This document shows positions 24,338-36,960 of a stretch of DNA of 64,000 nucleotides, in pieces; the first letter of the stretch is position 1; every line of letters begins with the position of its first letter. Origin of the DNA: Gyromitra esculenta (taxonomy: Eukaryota > Ascomycota > Pezizomycetes > Pezizales > Discinaceae); NCBI GenBank assembly GCA_038503075.1, contig JBCAML010000006.1, positions 434,001 through 498,000 on the forward strand, given 5' to 3'. The notes below the pieces were generated by a model. It was given only the letters and a program-made list of their open reading frames with translations. It made no database searches and was not told the DNA's origin. Position numbers and translations under genes: made by a program.

Positions 24338-26380
24338 CAAGCGAAAAGATGGAGATTGTATTATTTATTTTTTTCTTCTCCTCCCCTATTTCTTATTTTT
24401 TAGTTGGTTTGGTTTCGATTCAGTTTTTCATGGTATACAGGTACTTGTTATTTCTTCCCTTCCCCCATTTCGTCTCTCCCCTTTACTATTTTTTATTTTC
24501 ATTCGTTTTTTTCCATCCCTGGTGGTTGATTCATATCCCTCGTTAGAAATATGCGGGGTTTCGTCTAGGTTGCTGCGGGTTCTAGGGCTTATTATTTCAT
24601 TCAAGGTTAGTGGGTCTTTTGGGAGGGTAGTACAAGTTATTGATACGATATGCACGTTTTGGTAAGACGGGAGGCATTTGGCGTTTTTCGGGGGGTTTTT
24701 CCTTACTTTACCTGTTTGTCATCGTTTTGAGAGGGAGAGAAAACCTTTGGTTCTGGGTTCTTTACTTTTACCTTTACATTTTTTTTTACGAGTCAATTAG
24801 TTGAATAACAATGGGTTGGATTGGCTATGATGAGTAAACAGAAAGAAAAAAAAATTGGAAATCGTGGATCGATCGAGCCTTTTTTTTTTAAATCGCCCGT
24901 TTTTCCAACTACGGACTTACATAACAATCCAATATCAGACAACGTACGATACGTAGAGAAGCCTCAAGGAACGTGGAACTTAGGGTTCATGTCACTATTG
25001 ATCCCTAAAAGAGAGAGTACTGGCCCCAAGTCTCTCGATCTTTTTCCGCCGTATCGGGATAAACCGGGGGACGACATTTCATCCCCACTTCTGCTATAAG
25101 TCAATGATAGCGGGCGGCCCCGATGGTGCCTGGTTTTTTTTTTTTTTCCTGCGATGGGTTTTTGTACCGGGTAAAGGACCTGAAAAGTCTTCCTACTCTC
25201 CTCGTAATTCTCGCGACGTTTTTAAAACGGGCCACCTCTGCATCCCATATAAAATAGGTAGGTTCCAGGGCAGTTTGTATGATATGCGGACCTGGCCCAT
25301 TTTAAAAACGTCATGAGGATGCGAGGATGCGATTTAAAACATCCGGGATGGGCTGCAGATGGCTGCAGATTGGTTCGGCTGGTTTTTCCAAGGTGTATTT
25401 TTTTCCGAGGAGGAGGGGTCGAGGATGGGTGATAGGGTATGGATATGTAGTGGGGAGCAGATCTGAGCACTAAGGAGTTGGGATTATTTAGGAAGGTGGG
25501 ATTTAGGTGACGGGAGGGAGAGTAGAGTAGTGGATAGTATAGTGGCGGGGTGCGTTTTTGAGGGGTGCGTCATGGGATATGGTTCGTTCTTTCTTGGGCG
25601 GTGGTTGAGTTTCTACTGTTTACCTCAGTCCCTATACGTGCTGTGCTGCGTCTTCTATCTGAAGAGACTCGCTGATTGTAGGTGAATGGGACTACATGTA
25701 GTTCATTTGCTTTGGCACGTATCTTGAATTGATCTAGTTTCGTCTTTCCCTCTCCATCTTATCCGTAGTAAATTTTAAAGGAAGACGTATGTGAGTAGAG
25801 AAGTAGTTATCACACTGGACGAAGCCTCCAACGCAAATACTTGTTAAAAATAATAGGGTAGTGTGATCTAGATTGCTTAGAATTGGTTTAATTGAGTCCA
25901 CAGCTAAGAATATTGTTACGAGTTCTGACAGTTAGGTCCGTACATGTGACTTCAGTTCCATAGACAAACTCAGTCACATCTTATTGTGTAATCACTGGTA
26001 ACGAGAATTTCTGGACGGTTCTTGTTATTTCAAACGAAAAGGTCTAACAAGCTCCCGTGAACGATGTTATCGTGGTCAAACAAAAGCTATGGGCTTATGG
26101 AGAACTTTGTTTGTAACTTAGAGCAGATGCCCCCTCTGCTAAGCTGACATGACTGAAAGTTCTTTAGGGAGTACGGGTGAGAGGCCATGCGTGCTCCCGC
26201 CAACCGCGTGCGCCGAACACCAGGGAACGCTACCAACCCTGCGCCAAACCGCCCGGAAAAAGTGTCGATATCGCGATACGAGTGACAGCCAGCGAAACAA
26301 CCACAACTCTCTGGCCTAGGGTAAGGGACGCTCAGCCCAATTCCACCCTTCAATTGCCCAGCTGCCGCATTATCGACAAG
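24338..26380. other. Intergenic spacer holding a MITE
   Basis: Begins with a T-rich 3' flank. Contains a miniature inverted-repeat element at 25211-25316 and a TACATGTA palindrome at 25693. No gene recognised. Confidence 0.5.
25211..25316. mobile_element. MITE-like element with 24-bp terminal inverted repeats
   Basis: Left end 25211-25234 and right end 25293-25316 are inverted copies with 21 of 24 positions matching; the shared core is GACGTTTTTAAAA. Total 106 bp, no coding capacity. A related single end lies at 18719. I could not see a clean target-site duplication, so the superfamily is undetermined. Confidence 0.7.
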
Positions 26381-27938
26381 ATGCTGGCCTCGAAGGTAAT
26401 CCTGAGAGGCTCCTCCGCGACAATGGGTCTGCGGAGAATTCCACAGTTGCAGCTGGCACTCCCGCGATTGGCTTCACGACAGGTGTGGACTCTATATTCT
26501 GGTATTAAATAATTATAAACATATACCTATGCTAACATTACTAGTTTTGCTCACTACGACCCTCAATCCGGCCCCAATTCGTGAAACCCTCGAGTTTACA
26601 AGCCGCTCTCCCCCTCACCACCTTGCGCTTCAACTCGACCATCCCCACCACAACCACCCTCCCCACTCCCACAGCCGTTGCCACCGCAGAAGCCGCTGGC
26701 ACAATCCCCGCACATACAGTCCCCGGTAATGAACTCCCTAGCTACATCCCGACCGCTGAATCTCTCGCACCCCCTGCACCCGTTGTCGAGTACTCCGGCT
26801 TCCTTCACGATCTCGGTCTCGACTACGGCTTCGGTCCTACGACTCTCCTCCAGCACCTCCTCGAGAATGTCCACCTCCTCACAGCAACCCCATGGTGGGC
26901 ATCCATCATGCTCACCGTCCTCGCTATCCGTGTGGTCCAATTCCCAGGTTACGTGAAAATGTCCGACACCGCCGCAAAAATGAAGGAGCTGAACCCACAG
27001 ATCGTGCCCCTAACCAAGAAGATGCGAGAAGCCCAAATGCGCAACGACAAGCTCGGCATGGTGGTCGGCAGGAACCAGATCAGCGAGATCTACAAAAAGG
27101 CCGGAGTCAGCCGACTCTGGATCGGGTTCCCATTCACGCAGATACCCATCTTCTACGGCTTCTACAAGAACCTGTTCGGGATGGCAGAGATAAAAATACC
27201 CGGCTTGATCGAGGGCGGTAAGTTCTGGTTTACAGACCTGACGTGTGCAGACCCGTACTACATCCTCCCGCTCGTGTCGTCTATGAGCATGGGCTTGCAG
27301 ATCTGGCTAGGCGGGGAGGCGGGCACGTCTATGCAGACTAAACGGATGAAGCAGGGGATGCTTATCGGACTGCCGATCATCTCGTTCATGTTTGTGCATA
27401 GTTGGCCTGCGGCGCTGACGCTGTACTTTCTTACCAATTCGCTGTTTGGGCTGTGTCAAGCCGCGGCTCTGCGGAGCGCTTGGGTGCGTGAGAAACTAGG
27501 ACTGTATCCGCTCAACCCGGAGGCGTCGAAGAATCCTTTAGCGGCAAAGAGTGAAGGGCTCGATGCATTGAATTTGATGATGAAAGCGGGACCCGCGGGT
27601 AAGGTCATTGATGCGAGTGCGCCGAAGCAGATTGGTGGGAAGGGTGGATTCTTAGATGGGATCACGGGAGGTGAAGTGACGAAGAAGAAGAGTCTGCTCG
27701 ATCGCGTGTTAGGCGAGAAGCCAAAGGAAGAGGGTGGGATTGGGCAAATTTGGAAGGATGTAGGTTTCCCCCGGAGCTGCAGGTCTAGGTAATAGGAAAG
27801 AATGCTAATCAATGTGGAAAAAAATTGTAGAAAAGTGAAAGGAAGAAATATGATGACTATGAAGAGAAGCGGAAGAGAAGGCTTGCGAAGGAAGCGGAAG
27901 AGCATGCGAGAAGAAGAAACAGCGGAAGAACGCAATAG
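26381..27938 (+). CDS. OXA1: Mitochondrial inner-membrane insertase Oxa1
   Basis: Three exons: 26381-26482, 26545-27759, 27831-27938 (474 residues). Exon 1 (MLASKVILRGSSATMGLRR) and the start of exon 2 form an Arg-rich presequence for matrix import. The YidC/Oxa1 core spans about residues 120-330: WWASIMLTVLAIRVVQFPGY, then KMSDTAAKMKELNPQI and the helix pair region LWIGFPFTQIPIFYGFYK, LPLVSSMSMGLQIWL, ISFMFVHSWPAALTLYFLTN. Exon 3 restores the basic helical tail (KKYDDYEEKRKRRLAKEAEE), which in Oxa1 binds mitoribosomes. Without that splice the frame would end early after intron 2 donor GTAGGT. Oxa1 inserts mitochondrially made and some imported proteins into the inner membrane. Confidence 0.95.
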
Positions 27939-30050
27939 ACGCCCTGGTTATCCTGAGAGGACAATATAAATGGTAGAAGAGTAGAAGTGCGAGTAGGGCA
28001 TTGTACAGATACACTATGTTGTAAAAAATTCGTCGCTAAATATCATCACTCAATAGCTCGGCTCAAGTTGGAGTTTCGATCTCACGAGTTTGAAGTTCTC
28101 ACGAATTTGAAGTTCTCAATGCTAGAACCCCGCCAAACGATTGTCATGGGCATGGGACAAACACCAGAGTACGATCACCTTGCAGAGCAGTATATCTAGA
28201 ATTGGTTCAGTTCAACTTTCAAAACTATAAAACGGTGAGTGAGTTTCAGACTGGCATTAATTTTCGCAGCTAGGCTATATACGTAGTTTTTCATCATGAA
28301 TGAAATGAATAAATGATAAATAATAATTCTTCCTCATCGACAAGCTCATCAGCTATCACTCGAAAATTGGCACGAGTCATTGTCGAGGGAGATATGCGCG
28401 AATAGCGCGTAATACGTAGGACGGATGAAGATTTAGAGAGAGAAACGAGAAGGAGGTTAGAGGTAGGTATATAATGATAACTTTCATATGCGCTCTGCGA
28501 CTAGAGCAATATCATTCGTCAGATTCTTCCAGTTTAGTTCAACCCTAGGATCTCCGAGTCTTTTCCATGCCATGAAAGCTCCTATGTCACAACTGGGAAG
28601 AGTATATAGAAAAGCCTACTGAAACCTCGAGTGGGTTTTTGGATAGATCAGTATCGTGTACATGTCACTTGCCAGTGTATATCGGATATACTGTGGCAGA
28701 GGGAAAAAGCATCGCACCCAGCGACAAAGGTTCCGTCCATCCACCTCAGAGTAGGGTTTGAGGTTCATTCTCAGGGTGCACCAATATGCTAAAGCGACTC
28801 TAACTCGAAATTTCTACACCTGCATTCTAAGCGTCCTTTCAAAATAGACACGAGAGCTACCCCTACTAGCGCACATATATTCAAGCGAACAGGACACAAT
28901 CCACAGTGTTTGTTGCTCCAACGCCATCGATCGCTTAGACACAAATTAATACTCTATAAAGAGCTCTATACTACACATTCTAGCCAAAACGTATGACTTG
29001 TCAGTAGAGTAGAGCGGGTAAGACTCCATGATTAGATCCGATGTTTAGCGACGCCGCTACAGAGAATCTACCCTAGAATCGCTCCCGTCTCTACTACTCT
29101 TGGTTGCTGCGCACTGTAGGGAAATATGACTAGTTCTACTATATTAGATATGGTGCCCTCATATCCTTATCCCTTCTCAGTGCGCCCGGATTTCAATTTC
29201 GCCTAAATCCACTTATCTCTTGCTCTGCCTTTTACCCATTAACACCGCAGCAACAGGTACATGTTCTCGGTGTGTTTCTAAGGGATCGATCGTACTAGCA
29301 TACATGCATTGTGTGACAGATATCCCTCGGCTCTGACAAAATACTTTGAATCTCTAAGCCAGCACCTCCCTGTAGTATTGACGAGTGATTAAGCATGATC
29401 GACCACGAATATTGATTAGTCATATAAAGTTTTTAGGCTATCACCTGGATATCACCGATACAATACCCTCTTGCAGGAGTGATCCATCAGGGTATCTGCA
29501 ACAGGCTCCTTAAGTCCACTCGCTGCCGGCTGCGACTTTGGAGATGTCACGTCATAGATCTGTTTTTGTTGAAGTGGACCCTGTCGGCTTCTGAACCGGT
29601 CCCTAGCGTGCGCCGCGATCTTGCGGATGGGTACGACTCATCACGCCAAGGAGAGATGCATGGAACCCCTGCGCATGTACGTAAAGGAAAGGAAGGGAAT
29701 TAGACTCAACCAAGCATAATTTATCCTTTTTAATAGAAAAGAAAAAAGCAAACAGGCCGAGACCACTTTCATGGGAGCTGGTTGGGAGCTTGGTAACACA
29801 CATACCCACGTCCACGGTCGTCTGTGGATCACTGCTGCTGCTGGTTTCTCATCCTCTGACACGGCCGAAGCATTCCACCCCTCCTCCTTGCTCCTTCTCC
29901 CCCTCCATCCTTCCATCCTCATCCATCTCCATCTATCCCGTGCTTCAACCGCCCTTCCTCTTCCTCTTCCTTCTCCTTTCGATTCTTGTCTTTCTTCAGT
30001 TCATCTTCTCTAAATCCATCAGCTAGTAGTTCACAAGCGACATTCCCATT
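27939..30050. other. Intergenic spacer
   Basis: About 2.1 kb, AT-rich in the middle and C/T-rich in the last 200 bp, which is the UBX-gene promoter and leader. No gene or clear repeat recognised. Confidence 0.45.
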
Positions 30051-31557
30051 ATGTCTGATAATCGAGATTCTCTCATCACAAACTTTTGTGATATTACTGG
30101 AGCAGGACCTGAGCAGGTTTGTTGTTATCTATAAACTGACCTTTATTTACTACTTCACTAACGATAGCGGCTGATCGAAGGCTCATCATTTACTCGAAGC
30201 CTCAAACTGGAACCTCGCTGTAAATCATCCTATCTGCGATACAGAGAGCTCGAAATACTGATTCAAGGCTTCAGTTAGCGACCGAACAATTCTTCGAAAC
30301 CACAGAAGATGATATGGACATTCCCGTCCACCAAGAATCTGATGATGAAGACAATGAGGCCCTCTATGATCCTCCTCGACAGTCTTCAACGGCCAAGGCT
30401 TCGGCTTCTACTGCCAAATCAAAGTAAATAAGGCACTTCTGCAACGCCACACCCTTTTACTAACAGGCTTGGAAAGGTCCTCTAGATTTCGGACATTGGG
30501 TGATTTGAGAGGGAAGAGTAGTGATGATGAAGAAGATTCCGAAGACGAGCCGGAGAACCTTTTTACTGGGGGCGAGAAATCGTAAGTTGATCTGCCCTGC
30601 TAGTACAGCTTCTATCTAAATGATGTAACAAAAGTAACTAAGAATTTCGAATTACAGTGGTTTAGCTGTTCAGGGCCCCGCTGACCCACGTAAAGGAGGA
30701 ATCATTCAGGACATTTTAAAACGTGCAGCGGAGTAAGCTCTTATTTCTGTTGCTCTTGAAGCTTTAGGAACTCTCGATCAGGCATGCCTACTGACACCCA
30801 AATTAGAGGAAGTAGTCAACGTGTAGGAAGCGACGAAGCTGAAGCTGGCCCATCTCGCCCCCGCTTCTCTGGAACAGGCCGCACACTAGGCAGCGACGAT
30901 TCACCTTCCATCGAGATCCCCGACCCATCAGCCCCACGTGTTCCTACAACAGTGCCAACTGTTACCCGAACTCTCACATTCTGGCGCGATGGATTTAGTG
31001 TCGAAGATGGTCCGCTCATGCGTTACGATGACCCTGCGAATCAGGAGGTCCTCCGCGCAATTCAAAGCGGCCGTGCGCCGCTGAGTTTAATGAACGTTGA
31101 GCCGGGCCAGCCAGCTGATGTCAATGTTTTCAGACGCTTAGATGAAGATTACGTGCAACCGAAAAAGAAGCATGCCCCCTTTTCCGGACACGGAAATAGG
31201 CTCGGGTCACCCACACCTGGAGAGCCCTCTGGGTCGTCCGCTCCTGTGGTGTCAACACCCGCCCCCGCCACTAGAGCACAAGCTCCCGCTCCCGCTGCTA
31301 CAGTCCAAGTTGACCCAGCAGTTCCGTCTACCACTCTACAGATCCGGCTTGGTGATGGCACTAGATTGGTCAGTAGGTTCAACCATACCCATACTGTTGG
31401 GGACGTATATAGCTTCGTCAACTCTGCAAGTTTGGAAAGTAGGAGTAGAAACTACGTCCTGCAGACTACTTTCCCCAACAGGGAACTCAATAACCATGAA
31501 CAAACTATCAAGGACGCAGGGTTAGTGAACGCTGTAGTCGTCCAAAAGTGGGCATAA
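30051..31557 (+). CDS. p47/Shp1-type UBX protein, Cdc48 (p97) cofactor
   Basis: Six exons: 30051-30116, 30181-30219, 30275-30423, 30477-30581, 30658-30732, 30768-31557 (407 residues). The N-terminal UBA domain (about 1-45) is assembled from three small exons: [20 protein letters not shown], then [13 protein letters not shown], then LATEQFFE. A middle acidic/Ser region includes [15 protein letters not shown]. The SEP domain (about 205-270) carries [20 protein letters not shown]. The UBX domain (about 330-407) carries [19 protein letters not shown] and the TTFPNREL loop that contacts Cdc48. UBA-SEP-UBX is the exact p47/Shp1 order; these recruit Cdc48 for membrane fusion, autophagy and PP1 regulation. 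Exon 2 is only 39 nt. The acceptor of exon 4 is an AAAG that follows a branch-adjacent CAG. Convergent with TAF11. Confidence 0.95.
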
Positions 31558-32095
31558 GCAATTAATATACGAGGGATCTGAGGAACCTGAGATGAGTCTT
31601 AGGGGTTTCGGAGGGGGTTTTCTTTTTTCTTTTTGAGGGGGATTTTGTGTTTGGGAATAAGAAAAGTAGGCTTTGATGAATTGGCGCTTGGTACTATTAT
31701 GGATATATTATCACCATTTCTCTCTATTCTTTCGATTGTGGATTTAAGTGGGATTGGTACCACTACCGGGGGTCTAGAGGTTAACTACTGCTCTAGAACA
31801 ACAAAGCAGTCGGACTTTTTGCCTTCCATTGAACCACGAATAATGGTGAATGAATAATTAAAGGGTTAGGGTTGAAATTCGCGACAACTTGGGACAGCAT
31901 ATGATTTTGCTATTATAGGCGATTTCTCACCCAATCCACCAGCCCCCAGGATTTTAGCTAATTGACGGAGAATTAAAAGGAAGATTTGCTTCACGATACC
32001 ATACCTATTGTACAACCTACGTTTTAATGAAGTGAAAGAAATCAGCCAAACTCCATCTCAAAAAAAGAAAAACCCCCAGTTTATATCCCGTTTCT
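31558..32095. other. Convergent 3' flanks of UBX gene and TAF11
   Basis: T-rich after the UBX stop, no genes seen. Confidence 0.5.
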
Positions 32096-32998
32096 TTATC
32101 TAAACAGCCTTCCCACCCCTCCATTCGGCCCATCTCCGCCTGCGCCTGATCCTGCCCCAGAGGCAGTCGGACACCCGCCACCAACTGCACCCCTAAACCC
32201 GATAGACCCAGCCATCTCCACACGATACCGCCTTGCAGCTTCCCTCAGGTGATCCGGTAACAGCGGTCCTTGATCACCCCACTGGCGTTGTATTTGTAGA
32301 GCTAATTCGATGATTTCTCCGGTGAAAACCTTCGAGAAACCGCAGATAACCGTACCGACGTTGGCCGTGACGGATTGGGAAAGAACCTGGTTGGCAAGTT
32401 TTTTCACAGCAGCCTTGTTGAGATTTGCACGGCGGAAAGCTTCGTAGCGCCGATTCTGGTCTGCGTCAAAGGAGTCGAGCAGGATCCTGCATAGCATAGC
32501 AGATTAGTTTAAAACGCCCATCTCGAGTGAAACCGATTGTGCCCCATACGCCAGCTTCCTCTTCTCTGCATCATCCTCCGCAAAACCACCAGCACTGCCA
32601 TCCGCCAGCACAGTTGTAGTACCGTAATCATCCCTGCCATCATCCTCCTCATCGTCGTTTCCCCCGCCACCCCCGGACTGGCCTCCTGCTACAGACGCGT
32701 TGTCTCCATTCCTCCCCACGATCGCTGATGGCGATCGCGTGAACCGGTGCTCATCTCCTCCTCCCTTCTCTTCGGGCGGAAACGAAGTCTGGCGTAACGG
32801 GTGAAGATGCTTGCTGGAGCCGCCCCCGCCCCCGCCCCCGCCGCTTTGAGGCTGAAGCTGGCTGTTCTTGCGCGTCGGAAGCTTGGGTTTCTTGTTTGAT
32901 GCGGAAGGCCCCGATGGCGGAAGGGAGATGCGGCGTTTGTGGGAGTTTGAAGGACCAGGGATTGGTGTGGGTGGTGAAGAGGCTGGAGGCGAAGACAT
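32096..32998 (-). CDS. TAF11: TFIID subunit TAF11 (histone-fold)
   Basis: Two exons: 32998-32550 and 32486-32096 (279 residues). The 63-nt intron (GTATGG donor, ACTAAT branch point) is a multiple of three and carries an in-frame stop, so the unspliced frame would truncate before the domain. Splicing gives [20 protein letters not shown] joining the TAFII28 histone fold: [53 protein letters not shown], all conserved positions for TAF11. The N-terminal half is disordered: Ser/Pro-rich, an octaglycine run, then acidic Asp/Glu. The C-terminus is Gly-rich. TAF11 pairs with TAF13 in TFIID for TATA-promoter recognition in the nucleus. Confidence 0.94.
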
Positions 32999-34380
32999 GT
33001 TTGTTCGGGAATGACCGGTTTGTTGTGCGCGCGCGCGGAAGAGAGAGAGAAAGTGTATGTTTGAGGTTGAGATTGATCCTACTTTGGGGGGGTTGTGTTT
33101 TTCGGATTAGGGTTCGGTTTACGGTAGTGGTCGAGTTCGAAATGCTTGGAGGTGCGCGGCGCGGTTAAAACTGGGTTATGTACTCTAGTCAACGACGGAA
33201 GTATAGTCAGTACTTTACAATAGTTAAGCCTCACAAGGGGGTGAAGGAGATGTGGAAAGGGAGAAGAAATGCTTATCTGGAGAAATGCATCCTGGTTAAT
33301 TACTATAGCGTTGCCATGTGCTCTGATTGGATAAAACTTACTGGATTTTTCGATGGAACTGCTTTTTTCTTTCCTTTTTTCTCTCAATTATTAGTTATCA
33401 TGGCGGTGGCTTTGGATTACTATCCATCGGAAATGGAAGCTATTTCAGGCCATATCTTCGCCCTCGTTGCGGCGCTATTTCCTAGTAAGCTGCTTCCTTC
33501 CTTTTTTTATATAGCAGTGGGGTGAAAAACGTGGGTGAGATGGCCTACGGGTTTTTACTTGTAGAGGCTTTTTAGTCATATTTTAGACTTATCAACCGTC
33601 TAGGGCGTGGAGAAACCCGATTTCTAAGACTAAGCCAAAGGATACGTATATAGAGGGGAGGTGTTTTAGTTTAGCTGTCTCTTAGTAGACACGAGGCGTA
33701 CTGCAAAGAAGTAAGCATAGTCTCTGATTGTTGCTTTTTAGATATATTAGTCAACAACTTACTCGAGTCCTAGACCCGCAGACGTTGTGTGGTAACCGTG
33801 GTGTGTAATGTTTCATTTGAGATACAATCGTGGTGTACTGATGTGGGTAGGTCTCGATCTTGGGTTCAGGCGCTTTTAAACATGCTTGTGAGAGCCGAAT
33901 GATACTCTGTGACCTGGTTATCATATTTAGACGTCCAGGCTAGGAGCTGGTCACAAAGGAGGTCAGAAACCGCCTCTCCCTTGAATCTGTGGGGGACCTA
34001 CATATTGATATTGCTGCCACCACAGTTTCCGTTTCATCGTCTATAATGTGCTGTACTAGCGATAGCCGACGGGCGGATGGACGGACGGACGATTCAACCT
34101 TAGTAGCTCCTGGTGGGTACGATGTTTAATTGAGATACCCACACCATTTGTCCCTCCAAAATAGAGGTCTGGTTGCTAACTACACATCTTCAGAAGTGAT
34201 TCGATCATTATTTTAGATGCATCAGCGTACTTACAGGAAATGAAGCTTCAGCACTATGTCCCAAGTCTCTATTTAGACAATTATGTAGTCGCCCATGGTC
34301 ATGTTTCGTCTCTCTTTGAGTAATACATTAAGGGTGTAAAAACGTTCGAGGGGAACTGTATGGGGGCTTTAGTGAGATTC

Positions 34381-34560
34381 GAGCTTAAATTGAGCTCTCC
34401 AGGATTAGTGCAGGGTTTAAACCGTTATAATACCATCACTTAGCTAAAAGTAGGGGTTTTAGAGCAGCTTTCCCTCACAATAATGACCCCCAATATCAAA
34501 AACCTGACTATCCCCCACCCTCGTGGGGAAATTTGGCTTGGGTTATCTAAATTAGGTCAC
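34381..34560. repeat. Dispersed repeat, copy 1
   Basis: Diverged relative of 57271-57460. Shared blocks in the same order: GAGCTCTCC, AGGGTTTAAACC, AAAAGTA, GGGGTTTTAGAG, a TTTC-CA-AATGA block, then a TTGGCTTG-TTA-ATAAA block. No coding capacity; probably an old transposable-element fragment. Confidence 0.55.
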
Positions 34561-35849
34561 AATAAACCCCGAGAGCCTAAGATGAAAAAATATGACATCA
34601 AAAAAGCTGGTAGAGTAAGTACATTGAGACTCCCCACACAAGATAACCCACGCCGTCTCCGAAACCACAGAGCCCAGCGAATAGGGTACCAACAAGAAAT
34701 GGCATGTGAGACATACTGTCCTGGCGATGTTTGGTATAGCACATTTTATGTCTTGCATCGATGATTAGTCTGCGTAACAGTTCGGAACTTCGCCGACCCG
34801 TAGAAAGGAAGTGAGACGAAAGGATCTCCTTAAGCTCTGTATACAGATGTATATTCGTCCAACACGTATTAAGTACTATGCGACCGAGCGGCCTGTTACG
34901 GCTCTGTAGGCTAAATTTGGTGTTGGTTTTGAGGGCTCGTTTTCCCAACATCATCTATCTTAAATTAAGGTTAGCTATAGAAAGGACAATAATCAACGGA
35001 TGGAATAACTCTAGAACATGAAAAGTTATTCTTATCTATTACTGACAAACAGATAGAGGAGTAGATAAACGATTTCTCAAAAACAAAAATACCTAGAATA
35101 TCATCAACGGTGATTATAATCGGTGTAAATATCCGTATATATGACAAGCCTAAGTACACGATGCCTCGAACACTCCGGGGAAAGCTTAGCCCGTAAACCA
35201 CAGGATTAATCAAAAGCCCAATCATGGATAGCTACCGAAGTACAAGTAATAGAAATTTACCTGTGGGACGGCTTTTCGAGCCCCAAAACACGTTTATAAG
35301 TATTAGGGATCCGGACTGCTCTCCTGTTTACTCTAGTTTGTCTAATACTAATGCACACTCGCAAGGATACATCCTTTCTCTTCTCCATTTAGTTCATCTG
35401 TATTTTTTTTTACACATCCGCCCCCTCGTACTTCGTTCCTGAGTTAATTTGGTTTATATTCACGTCGGGGAATCTTACAAGTCATTCCTTCACCAACCCT
35501 CTACGTAACAGCAGCAACCCAATGCGGTTCTCTGGATTATCTGCAGGAGCTGTTGCTCTTGCAGTTGTATCTTTGACCTTAGCTGAGGGTCCCTGTGCGG
35601 CTTTTGCAAGAACTCGAGCGAACAGCAAATTAAATCATCAGCGCACGTAGTACATGGTCCAAGGCAAAAGGATAACATATATTTCTCGATTCCCCAGGAG
35701 AGGTAGAACTGAATCTTAAACCGTGGCTAAAATTCCTCAAGAACATACTACTTGACTAAGAGCTATCTTTGAAAACCATCGAGGGTGTACGAAAGTTCCT
35801 CGGTGTACAATTGAGTACAGTTTACCAATAGAGGAGGGTTCGCTAGGAG

Positions 35850-36960
35850 GCAGCTGTGAGACAGCGAAGATTCGAAATTGGAGTCGACACCACTAGAATC
35901 GCTCTAAGCTCACTTGCTCACATGCTTGAAGAGGGGGGGCTAAAGTTTAGCAACACCGAAGGATTAAAGAAGATATATTCCTTGTATGCCAAGGAAATAG
36001 ATAGGAGATGCCCCAAGCTTGAAGATGCCAAACCGAAGCCGAGGGAGAAGAAGAATGAAAGGGATCAGAAAAGGTCCGAATGTCAAAACCTCTAAGGAAG
36101 AGGTAGAAGCCTCAGGGTACCCGCTAACGATCGCTAGCGGCCCTAAATACAATCAGCTTATTCATTTCACCATGCGCAAATTAAATGTTGAAGCAATGCC
36201 AGAAGCCTGATTTATCAAGGACTATCAACAGTCCGTCGAAGCCCAAATAAAACGATGGAAGAAGGAAGGTGTCCAGCGCCTCATCATCGATGCCTTAGGC
36301 AAGACTAGGACCAAGGTCATCCTGCCCTATAATCTCCTCGACTAGTTTTTCTCCCAGAGAGCGATATCTACAAGTATCAATACGAGATGATCTCTGACCA
36401 CTTGGGCGTACATGGAATCGGTAGAGGAGGGGCCAATATGGATCTGTCTACGAGCACGAACACGAAGGACCCTAAGAATCAACAAAATTGGCTGAGACCA
36501 TTCCAATTTTGATGGAGACCACCTCACAAAGAGATGGAAGCAAGATTATATACTAGTCGAGCAATAGATTGCTGATGTTTCTCCCGTCTGTATAACCGGG
36601 GCCTCAGTCAATTCTGAAAATAAGTTTCGTTAGGCTCAGACGAGCCTGTAGAATTTACTACCATCCCTGCTTGCCAAGGACTACATGTATCATCATCAAG
36701 GCCGTCTTTAACGACATCCTAAACCTCTGACAGAAGATACGAGATGTGACGTAGGACGCGAGGGGAGCATCGAGGGTTGTACGTCAAAGAAATCCGCCAT
36801 CCCTAATAGACCTAAACTAATTTGGAAGCCCTAGTTTGGAGCCTCTAATGATGGATCCTTTACGACGGATCGAAGAAGTCACCCCGTGGGCCATGATTTT
36901 TCGATCGTTTCAAGTAGGTCTTGTGGGACTTTGCTACAATGGCAGACATCATCAGAGAAT
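35850..36960 (+). pseudogene. Degenerate coding relic, probably transposable element
   Basis: Interrupted frames contain protein-like stretches: KKIYSLYAKEIDRRCPK and the block KDYQQSVEAQIKRWKKEG followed by VQRLIIDALGKTRTK, then LRRIEEVTPWAMIFRS near 36860. Stops separate them, many of them TAG/TGA. No family was recognised. Confidence 0.35.

Noticed and set aside
32504..32530. Frame break in TAF11 as a pseudogene
   Set aside because: A 63-nt intron with good signals removes the in-frame stop and rebuilds the conserved domain entry.
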